From assembly GCA_023393475.1 (NCBI GenBank), contig JAEWLC010000021.1, forward strand, positions 1 to 24,378: a stretch of 24,378 bases of DNA. The letters are read 5' to 3'. The translations under genes and the position numbers were made by a program. Origin of the DNA: Pseudomonadota bacterium. GTDB lineage: Bacteria; Pseudomonadota; Alphaproteobacteria; Rhizobiales; Devosiaceae. Shown piece after piece: positions 6,542-12,816 of this stretch (position 1 is the first letter of the stretch; each line of letters begins with the position of its first letter). The notes under the pieces were generated by a model that ran no database searches, was not told the DNA's origin, and saw only the letters and a program-made list of their open reading frames with translations.

Positions 6542-8032
6542 ATGACTAGCGAAGCCCTGAACGACATTTCTTCCGTGCCGGCAGCGGCCCCGGTCGAGCC
6601 TTCGACCGCCGCGCGCAACCGGCTGGTCATCGCCCTGCTGCTGGTCTCTACCTTCGTCGTCTTCCTCAATGAGACGATCATGAGCGTGGCCATCCAGCCG
6701 CTGATGAACGACCTGGGCGTCACCGCCTCGGCCGCGCAGTGGCTCACGGCCGCGTTCCTGCTCACCATGGCGATCGTCATCCCGATCACCGGCTTCCTGC
6801 TGCAGCGCATCAACACCCGGCCGATCTACATGCTCGCCATGTCGATCTTTTCGGCCGGCACGCTGATCTGCGCTGTCTCGCCGGGGCTCGAGCTGCTGGT
6901 CTTCGGCCGCGTCATCCAGGCGGTGGGTACCGCCATCATGATGCCGCTGCTGATGACGACGGTGATGACGCTCGTACCGCCCGAATCGCGGGGCAAGACC
7001 ATGGGCAACATCTCGATCGTCATGTCGGTGGCCCCCGCCATCGGCCCGACCATCGGCGGCTTCATCCTTACCCATCTCGATTGGCGCTGGATGTTCATCC
7101 TCGTCCTGCCGATCGCGCTCGGCGCGCTGGCGCTGGGCTGGGCCAAGATGAAGAACGTCTCGACGCTGCGCTCGACCCCGCTCGACGTGTTGTCGGTCAT
7201 CCTGTCGGCGCTGGCCTTCGGCGGCATCGTCTACGGCCTCTCCGGCTTTGGCGAAGCCGCAGCCGCGGGTGAGCACGGCCTGTCGCCGTGGATTCCGCTC
7301 GGCATCGGCGTCGTGACCATGGTGCTGTTCGTCTTCCGCCAGCTGAGCCTGCAGAGGTCCGACCATGCGCTGCTCGACCTCAGGACCTTCGCCCACATCA
7401 ACTACACCCTGTCGGTGGTGATGATGGGCATCGCCATGATGGCCCTGTTCGGTGTCATCATCCTGCTGCCGCTGTTCCTGCAGAACGTCATCAAGCTCGA
7501 TCCGCTGCAGATCGGCATGATGCTGCTGCCGGGCAGCCTGATCATGGGCCTGCTGGGTCCGGTGGTCGGCCGGCTCTACGATCGCTGGGGCACCACGCGC
7601 CTGCTGGTGCCGGGTGCGGCAGTGGTCAGCGCAGCACTCTGGTCGTTCACCCTCGTCGACCAGTCGACCTCGGTCTGGCTGCTGCTGGCGACCCATATGG
7701 CCATGTGCGTCGGCCTGGCGTTCATGTTCACGCCGCTGTTCACGGCGTCGCTGAGCTCGCTGCCGATGTCGCTCTACTCGCATGGCAGCGCCATCCTCGG
7801 CTCGGTGCAGCAGGTGGCCGGCGCGGCAGGCGTGGCGCTGTTCATTGCGCTGATGACGATCCAGAGCACCGAGCTGATGGCGGCCGGCGCGGACCAGGTT
7901 ACCGCCATTGCGGCAGGCATCCGTACGGGCTTCTTCTGCGGCGCCGTCATCTCGCTGTTCGCGGTCGCCGCGGCCTTCTTCGTCAAGAAGCCGCCGGAGA
8001 ACCCGGAAATGGCAGGCATGGGCGGCCACTGA
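6542..8032 (+). CDS. DHA2-type MFS multidrug exporter (EmrB/QacA family)
   Basis: A 496-residue inner-membrane protein with about 14 hydrophobic helices, the DHA2 topology of proton-driven drug exporters. After a hydrophilic leader (about 27 residues), helix 1 contains VVFLNETIMSVAIQPL, matching the family's D/N-x-T-x-V-N-V-A-L-P motif D1 with Asn/Glu in place of the usual Asp. Motif A-like basic loops and the motif C-like segment (VMSVAPAIGPTIGGFI, about residues 159-174) follow. The ATG at 6542 is chosen because the upstream extension to 6455 is hydrophilic and unlike the family. No periplasmic adaptor (EmrA) is adjacent. It ends in an outer inverted repeat enclosing a strong terminator. 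The substrate cannot be inferred. Confidence 0.92.
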   Translation: MTSEALNDISSVPAAAPVEPSTAARNRLVIALLLVSTFVVFLNETIMSVAIQPLMNDLGVTASAAQWLTAAFLLTMAIVIPITGFLLQRINTRPIYMLAMSIFSAGTLICAVSPGLELLVFGRVIQAVGTAIMMPLLMTTVMTLVPPESRGKTMGNISIVMSVAPAIGPTIGGFILTHLDWRWMFILVLPIALGALALGWAKMKNVSTLRSTPLDVLSVILSALAFGGIVYGLSGFGEAAAAGEHGLSPWIPLGIGVVTMVLFVFRQLSLQRSDHALLDLRTFAHINYTLSVVMMGIAMMALFGVIILLPLFLQNVIKLDPLQIGMMLLPGSLIMGLLGPVVGRLYDRWGTTRLLVPGAAVVSAALWSFTLVDQSTSVWLLLATHMAMCVGLAFMFTPLFTASLSSLPMSLYSHGSAILGSVQQVAGAAGVALFIALMTIQSTELMAAGADQVTAIAAGIRTGFFCGAVISLFAVAAAFFVKKPPENPEMAGMGGH

Positions 8033-8054
8033 GCCTCATCGCTTCACGTGAATC

Positions 8055-8090
8055 AACGGGCGCCGGAGACAATCTCCGGCGCCCGTTTTC
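8055..8090 (+). terminator. Rho-independent terminator of the MFS gene
   Basis: A perfect stem of at least 14 bp (AACGGGCGCCGGAG with CTCCGGCGCCCGTT) around a 5-nt loop is followed by a T-run (8086-8089). It is nested inside a wider 9-bp inverted repeat, CTGAGCCTC (8029-8037) and GAGGCTCAG (8098-8106), whose left arm includes the MFS stop codon. Confidence 0.9.
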
Positions 8091-8112
8091 GTTTCACGAG
8101 GCTCAGAAAAGC

Positions 8113-8146
8113 GAAAGGCGCTCGACCCTTTCGGGGAGCGCCTTTC
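8113..8146 (-). terminator. Second hairpin, probable terminator for ppa
   Basis: An 11-bp stem (GAAAGGCGCTC with GAGCGCCTTTC) has an inner CCC/GGG hairpin. Read on the minus strand it is followed by GCTTTTCT, fitting a terminator for the leftward ppa gene, which ends at 8258. Read on the plus strand there is no clear T-run. The 112-nt gap between the ppa stop and the hairpin is long, so this is tentative. Confidence 0.55.
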
Positions 8147-8257
8147 CTTGTGGTCGGGACCCGGCTGCCGGGAGGGAACAGCGCCCGATCAACCAACCGT
8201 TGGCCGATATATGCGATCGGCTTGGTCGAGTTTCAAGGGGTGCCCTCTCCGGGCCAG

Positions 8258-8791
8258 TTACTTCGCGGCTTTCGCCCGCTCGATCGACTCGAGGATCACC
8301 GCCCGGGCCTCGGCGACGGTGCCGATCTTTTCGATCTTGGCCCATTTGCCGGGCTCGAGATCCTTGTAGTGGGTGAAGAAGTGCTTCACGCGCTCGAGCT
8401 GGATCGGCTGCATGTCGGTGATGTCGTTGATGCCGTCATACATCTTGGTGAGCTTGCTGACAGGCACGGCCAAGATCTTCTCGTCGGTGCCGCCGTCGTC
8501 TTCCATGAACAGCACGCCGAACGGGCGGCAACGGACGACGGCGCCGGGAACCAGCGGGCGCGAGTTCATGACGATGACGTCGAGCGGGTCGCCGTCGCCG
8601 CACAGGGTGTGCGGCACGAAGCCGTAGTTACCCGGGTAGCGCATCGGCGTGTAGAGGAAGCGGTCGACGAACAGGGCGCCGGAAGCCTTGTCGATCTCGT
8701 ACTTGATCGGCTCGCCGCCCAGCGGCACTTCGATGATCACGTTGAGGTCGTCGGGGGGATTCTTGCCGATCGGGATGGCGTCGATATTCAT
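8258..8791 (-). CDS. ppa: Soluble inorganic pyrophosphatase (family I)
   Basis: A 177-residue cytosolic enzyme that hydrolyses PPi to phosphate, pulling biosynthetic reactions forward. Length matches E. coli Ppa (~176 aa). The PPase signature DGDPLD (residues 66-71) supplies the Mg-binding aspartates. Active-site E21, K30 and E32 (EVPLGGEPIKYEID) and YPGNYGFVP are present. The frame extends to 8872, but the canonical start is the ATG at 8791 (MNIDAIPIGKNPPDD); an AAGG lies about 9 nt upstream. It is divergent from the small secreted-protein gene. Together with hppA it gives the cell both an energy-conserving and a soluble PPi hydrolase. Confidence 0.96.
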   Translation of the reverse strand: MNIDAIPIGKNPPDDLNVIIEVPLGGEPIKYEIDKASGALFVDRFLYTPMRYPGNYGFVPHTLCGDGDPLDVIVMNSRPLVPGAVVRCRPFGVLFMEDDGGTDEKILAVPVSKLTKMYDGINDITDMQPIQLERVKHFFTHYKDLEPGKWAKIEKIGTVAEARAVILESIERAKAAK

Positions 8792-8898
8792 GAGACTAGC
8801 CTTGAGGGAGGAGTTCGGGGGCCTTTTGGCCCATCCGGGGCCATGATTGCAAGGCATGGGTGCGCGTGACACCTATGCGAGGCTCAGGAGGATTTGCC

Positions 8899-9465
8899 GT
8901 GATCATCAGGATTTTTGCCAGTGCGCTTTATGTCGCTTTGGCGCTGACGGGCACGGCGGGCGCGCAGCAGATCGAATTCAGCGAGACGAGCCTGGACCTC
9001 AATATGGACTGCACCGTGGTGCAGTCGGACGATTTCGGCTCAACCTGGGCCTGTCCCGGGCACAAGGGCATTCCGGTGCGGGTGGCGGAGCGCGAGCGGC
9101 GCATGATGGTGTCCTACGGCCTCGAGTCGGGCAACGAACCGGCGGCGAAGCAGACGCTCGAGCCCTACAACCGGCTCGACAACAAGATCGAGTGGCGGGT
9201 GTCGAACCGGGAGGGACACTGGAAGCCCTTTGCCACGATCCTCAAGTTCTTCACCGCCCGGGAGGGCAGCGAAACCGAAGGCGAGGTGCTGGTGGTGACC
9301 CGCATCGTTCCCGGCGCCACCTGCCAGATCGCCTATGTCGACGCCCTCGCCAACCCCGATGCCGTCGAGCTTGCCCGCAAGGCGGCCGACGAGAAGGCCA
9401 AGGATTTCGACTGCGGGACAGGCAAGCCCGAATATATCGGCAAGTTCGAGGCGTGGGCGCGCTAG
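8899..9465 (+). CDS. Small secreted protein of unknown function with four cysteines
   Basis: A 188-residue protein starting with GTG at 8899, chosen for its perfect Shine-Dalgarno AGGAGG (8886-8891) at 7-nt spacing. A signal peptide is clear: a basic start, hydrophobic IFASALYVALALTG, and a likely cleavage site after AGA (AGA-QQ). The mature part has four cysteines (MDCTVV, TWACPGHKG, GATCQIAY, DFDCGTG), able to form two disulfides in the periplasm. I do not recognise a named domain; I recall similar uncharacterised Hyphomicrobiales proteins with the WACPG..G and RVSN..G.WKPFATI stretches. The last four bases (CTAG) are shared with the stop of the convergent ybjQ-like gene. Confidence 0.85.
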   Translation: MIIRIFASALYVALALTGTAGAQQIEFSETSLDLNMDCTVVQSDDFGSTWACPGHKGIPVRVAERERRMMVSYGLESGNEPAAKQTLEPYNRLDNKIEWRVSNREGHWKPFATILKFFTAREGSETEGEVLVVTRIVPGATCQIAYVDALANPDAVELARKAADEKAKDFDCGTGKPEYIGKFEAWAR

Positions 9466-9782
9466 AAGCGCACCGCCGTGCCCGACACCGAGACCATCAG
9501 CATAGAGCCGCCCTGGCCGACGACCTCGTAGTCGATATCGACCCCGACCACCGCATTCGCACCAAGCCGATCGGCCTCGGCGCGCAGTTCGGCGAAGGCC
9601 TCGTTGCGGGCGTCGCGGAGCGTGCTCTCATAGGCCCCGGCGCGGCCGCCGACGATGTCGCGGATCCCGGCGAAGATATCCTTGAAGATGTTGGCGCCGA
9701 CGATCACCTCGCCGGTGACGATGCCGAGATACTCGCGGATCGGCCGACCCTCGAGCGTCGGGGTGGTGGAAATGACGATCAC
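9462..9782 (-). CDS. YbjQ-family (UPF0145) protein
   Basis: A 106-residue protein of the YbjQ/UPF0145 family, small pentamer-forming proteins sometimes called heavy-metal-binding. Conserved stretches are STTPTLEGRPIREYLGIVTGEVIVGANIFKDIFAGIRDIVGGRAGAYE and LGANAVVGVDIDYEVVG, the family's core. It starts at GTG 9782: this gives the expected ~107-aa length and lies two bases after the terB-like stop (TGA-CT-GTG), so the pair is translationally coupled. The longer frame to 9860 is not used. The function is unknown across the family. It converges with the secreted-protein gene on a shared CTAG. Confidence 0.88.
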   Translation of the reverse strand: MIVISTTPTLEGRPIREYLGIVTGEVIVGANIFKDIFAGIRDIVGGRAGAYESTLRDARNEAFAELRAEADRLGANAVVGVDIDYEVVGQGGSMLMVSVSGTAVRF

Positions 9783-9784
9783 AG

Positions 9785-10216
9785 TCAGGCCCTTGCCATC
9801 TGGCTGCGCAGGACGGTGCGATCGCGCGAGGAGACCCCGATCAGCTCGGCGATCCGCCACACCATGTTATCTTCGAGTTCGTGGTTGCGGCTGTCGGCAA
9901 ACACCACCTGCCACATCATCCGGATGATCTCGAGCTTCTCGCTGTTCTCGAGCGAGGAGAGCGCCGAGGTGAAGCGGTAGAAATCGACCGATTCCTGGTC
10001 CTGCCGGGTCGCTTCCTCGACCAGCTTTTTCACTTCGCCTTCATCGAGATCGTAATTGTCCATCAGCGTGCCTTCGAGCGCATCGCGCTCGGCCGCGCTG
10101 ACCTGCCCGTCGATGGCGGCGAGATGGACGAGCAGCGCCGCGACGGCCAGTTTCGGTTCCATGCTGAGCATGGTCGCATCGGGCCGGGCGAAGATGGAGC
10201 GGAGGGCGTCGAACAT
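9785..10216 (-). CDS. TerB-like (tellurite resistance TerB domain) protein
   Basis: A 143-residue cytosolic protein whose residues ~20-140 match the all-helical TerB domain. Diagnostic parts are KLAVAALLVHLAAIDGQVSAAERDAL (the D-G-x-V-x-x-x-E acidic motif in the first helix hairpin) and the repeat-like EKLEIIRMMWQVVFADSRNHELEDNMVWRIAELIGVS. The ATG at 10216 is preferred over the one at 10222 because GAGG lies 6 nt upstream of the former and directly abuts the latter. No other ter genes are present, so tellurite resistance should not be assumed. It is coupled to the downstream ybjQ-like gene and divergent from imuA. Confidence 0.85.
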   Translation of the reverse strand: MFDALRSIFARPDATMLSMEPKLAVAALLVHLAAIDGQVSAAERDALEGTLMDNYDLDEGEVKKLVEEATRQDQESVDFYRFTSALSSLENSEKLEIIRMMWQVVFADSRNHELEDNMVWRIAELIGVSSRDRTVLRSQMARA

Positions 10217-10304
10217 GGGCATCCTCGGATTGGGTCGCGCGAAAGATAAGGGCTGCTGACCCATCGCGAAAGGCCTGACGCCACCCGCTCGCGGATTCGT
10301 TTGC

Positions 10305-10342
10305 TTGACTCCCGGGCAGAGTCTGGTGTTCTCTATTTGTTC
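10305..10342 (+). promoter_or_regulatory. imuA promoter region with LexA (SOS) box
   Basis: A perfect LexA box GTTC-TCTATTT-GTTC (10328-10342) lies 26 nt upstream of the imuA ATG. Upstream is a -35-like TTGACT (10305-10310) within CTTGACTCCCGG, the same 12-mer as at the dinB promoter. The -10 is unclear: GTTCTC sits at 17-bp spacing and better AT-rich hexamers lie slightly further. Three GANTC sites (10294-10298, 10307-10311, 10319-10323) cluster here. Confidence 0.88.
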
Positions 10343-10367
10343 TCGTTGAGCGGAACAGGAGGCTCGA

Positions 10368-11213
10368 ATGCGGGGCCTCGCCAATGCTGAACTCGATGGG
10401 CTGCGGCTGAAAATCGCCGCATTGGAAAACCGGCCTGCCTTTGCCGATGGTGAGCCGGGGAGGCTGCGTCGCCCCATGGCCGCCAACGACACGCGGCCGC
10501 GAATCGAAGAGCTGCTCGCCATACCGCCCGGCGTGCTGCACGAGGTGTTCACCGACGAGCAGCGCAACGGTACAGCGGCTCTCGGCTTCGCGCTGGGCCT
10601 CGCAGGCGGGCTGATCGGAGGAGGACGGCAGGCTATCCTCTACCTGCAGCTTGCCGACCAGACCCAGGAAATGGGCGTGCCCTATGCCCTGGGCTTCAGC
10701 ACTTTCGGAATCGCCCCGGACAAGCTGATCCTCGCGCGGACCGGCTCACTCACCGAACTGCTCTGGGCCATCGAGGAAGCGGTGGCCTGCCGGGCCGTCG
10801 CCGGGGTGGTTGCCGATGTGCTCGGCCACCCCAAGGCACTGGATTTCACCGCTTCGCGCCGCCTGTCGCTGCGCAGTTCGGCCGGCGGCAGCTCGGTATT
10901 CCTCATCCGCTATGGCCGGGAGCGCGAGGCCAGCGCCGCAAAGCTGCGCTGGCGGGTCATGCCTGAGCCAAGCGCCGGGCAAGCCTTCGATCCGCAGGCA
11001 CCCGGACCCCCTCGCTATCTCGTCGAGATCGAAAAGCGGCAGCTCTCCGGACGATTGAAGCGCATCGAGAACCTCCGCCTCACCCTGGACTGGACTGAAA
11101 ATGGGTTCGTTTCAGCGCAAGACACAGACAGTGATGGGGCCTTCGACCCAGCAGCGCCGGCATCTCGCCCTGTCTCTGCCGCGCTGGGCCACCGATTGTC
11201 TGCAGCGAGCTGA
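10368..11213 (+). CDS. imuA: ImuA, SOS mutagenesis accessory protein
   Basis: A 281-residue RecA/SulA-related protein, first gene of the imuA-imuB-dnaE2 cassette. ImuA is needed with ImuB for DnaE2-dependent damage-induced mutagenesis. RecA-like segments are PPGVLHEVF, FALGLAGGLIGGG (a degenerate P-loop area), QAILYLQLAD, and the ILARTGSLTELLWAIEEAVACRAVAGVVADV region typical of ImuA. The ATG at 10368 has the Shine-Dalgarno AGGAGG (10357-10362) at 5-nt spacing. Its 3' end overlaps imuB in another frame by about 80 nt, so the last ~26 residues are encoded in shared DNA. It is controlled by the LexA box just upstream. Confidence 0.93.
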   Translation: MRGLANAELDGLRLKIAALENRPAFADGEPGRLRRPMAANDTRPRIEELLAIPPGVLHEVFTDEQRNGTAALGFALGLAGGLIGGGRQAILYLQLADQTQEMGVPYALGFSTFGIAPDKLILARTGSLTELLWAIEEAVACRAVAGVVADVLGHPKALDFTASRRLSLRSSAGGSSVFLIRYGREREASAAKLRWRVMPEPSAGQAFDPQAPGPPRYLVEIEKRQLSGRLKRIENLRLTLDWTENGFVSAQDTDSDGAFDPAAPASRPVSAALGHRLSAAS

Positions 11214-12816
11214 CCCCTCGCTTGCTGCTTCGAGCCGGCCCCTGGCTCTGTGGGAGCGCCAGAAAGGCGCGATGAAGCTCGTGGCCGTCGACAACGCCGC
11301 AGCTTATGCCGGCCTCGCGCCCGGGCAGAACCTTTCGGACGCCCGCGCCCTGGTGCCCGACCTCGAGGTGCGCGAGGCCGATCATGGTGCAATCGCCCAT
11401 ATCTTCACGGAGTTCGCCGACTGGCACTCCAATGCCAGCCCGATCGTTTCGGTGCTCGACGACGTCACCCCCTATGGCGACCTGGTGCTCGACATTACCG
11501 GCGTGGCGCATCTGTTCGGAGGCGAGCACCAGATGCTCACCCTCCTCGTCACCCGCCTGCGAAAACTCGGCTTCACCGTTTCCGGCTCCATTGCCGATAC
11601 GGTAGGGGCGGCCTGGGCGATGAGCCATTTCCGCCCCGGGATCGTCGCGCCCGGGGCTCAGAGCGAGGCTCTTGCCGATCTGCCCGTGGTGGCGTTGCGG
11701 CTCAGCGAAGCGCAGGTCGCCGGCCTCAACCAGATGGGGCTAAAGACCATCGGCCAGCTCTATGGCCGGCCGCGCAAGGCATTGCAGGCGCGCTTCGGCC
11801 TGTCGCTGCTGCTGCGGCTCGACCAGGCACTGGGCGAGATCGAGGAAAAAATCACGCCGCGCATTCCGGTGGCCGAGCATTTCGACGAGCAGCGCTTCGC
11901 CGAGCCGATCGGGTACCTCGACGATGTGCTGATGACGGCGCGCGACCTCGCGGTGAAACTGGCACTGCGGCTCGAGGCCGAGCAGTTGGGCGCCCAGACC
12001 TTCCACCTGTTCCTCTACCGGGTCGACCACAAGGTCATCACCCTCTCGATCAACGCGGCGCGCGCCACCCGCGATGCCAACCACATCGCCCAGTTGTTCG
12101 TCCACCGCTCGGAACGGCTGGTGGCCGAATACGACGCCGGCTTCGGCATCGACATGATCCGGCTGGCGGCGAGTTCGCTGTCAACCCTCGAGAGCACCCA
12201 GGTCGGCGCTTTCGAGACCGATGACGGTGCCGCCGACCTGGCACGGCTCTACGACCGGATCAGCAACCGGCTCGGTCCGGAAGCGCTAACCCGAAGCAAG
12301 CTGATCAACACCCATATCCCCGAGCAGGCGGTGAAGCTCGAACCGGTGGTGGCCCGCACCACTGATGATCCACTGGCCATGATTGGCATAAAACAGGAGC
12401 GCCCCCTAAGGCTGCTGCCTGCTCCCGAACCGATAGAAGTGATAGCGGAAGTTCCGCACGGCCCGCCGATGCGAATGGTGTGGCGCCGAATTTCGTATCG
12501 CGTCGCGCGAACATCATTGCCCGAGCCGATCGATGCCAACTGGTGGCATTCAGCCAAATCGCTCGAGGCGGCATTACCCTCGCTCAAACCGGAAAAGCGC
12601 GGAGATCCCAAGGACGACGCCAAGGCCGAAAAGAAGGCGCTTATGCCGCCCAAGCCCGAGCATGTGACAAAGCTCGAACAATTCGATCCGGCCAAGGTCA
12701 CCAGAAATTACTACATCATAGAGGATGATGGCGGTCGGCGGTTCTGGGTGTTTCGCCTGGGTCTTTACGGCACCGGAGAAATGCCGCGCTGGTTCATGCA
12801 CGGGTTTCTCGCATGA
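11134..12816 (+). CDS. imuB: ImuB, catalytically inactive Y-family polymerase homologue
   Basis: A Y-family polymerase-like protein (560 residues from ATG 11134) that acts as the mutasome hub, linking DnaE2 to the beta clamp. The N-terminus (LALSLPRWATDCLQ) aligns with the palm strand that carries DLDAFYASVE in DinB but lacks the Asp. The second catalytic site is replaced by DITGVAHLFGG, so nucleotidyl transfer is not expected. A little-finger-like region and the QERPLRLLPAPEPIE segment (a possible clamp-binding area) follow, then a typical C-terminus ending YYIIEDDGGRRFWVFRLGLYG. An alternative ATG lies at 11101; neither has a good Shine-Dalgarno, suggesting coupling to imuA. Its stop overlaps the dnaE2 start (ATGA). 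Confidence 0.92.
   Translation: MGPSTQQRRHLALSLPRWATDCLQRADPSLAASSRPLALWERQKGAMKLVAVDNAAAYAGLAPGQNLSDARALVPDLEVREADHGAIAHIFTEFADWHSNASPIVSVLDDVTPYGDLVLDITGVAHLFGGEHQMLTLLVTRLRKLGFTVSGSIADTVGAAWAMSHFRPGIVAPGAQSEALADLPVVALRLSEAQVAGLNQMGLKTIGQLYGRPRKALQARFGLSLLLRLDQALGEIEEKITPRIPVAEHFDEQRFAEPIGYLDDVLMTARDLAVKLALRLEAEQLGAQTFHLFLYRVDHKVITLSINAARATRDANHIAQLFVHRSERLVAEYDAGFGIDMIRLAASSLSTLESTQVGAFETDDGAADLARLYDRISNRLGPEALTRSKLINTHIPEQAVKLEPVVARTTDDPLAMIGIKQERPLRLLPAPEPIEVIAEVPHGPPMRMVWRRISYRVARTSLPEPIDANWWHSAKSLEAALPSLKPEKRGDPKDDAKAEKKALMPPKPEHVTKLEQFDPAKVTRNYYIIEDDGGRRFWVFRLGLYGTGEMPRWFMHGFLA

Noticed and set aside
6515..8029. 504-residue antisense open frame opposite the MFS gene
   Set aside because: Composed mainly of R, H, D and Q, typical of the reverse complement of membrane-protein codons; no recognisable domain.
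9785..10216. Tellurite resistance function for the TerB-like gene
   Set aside because: No terC, terD or terZ neighbours; TerB domains occur in many unrelated contexts.
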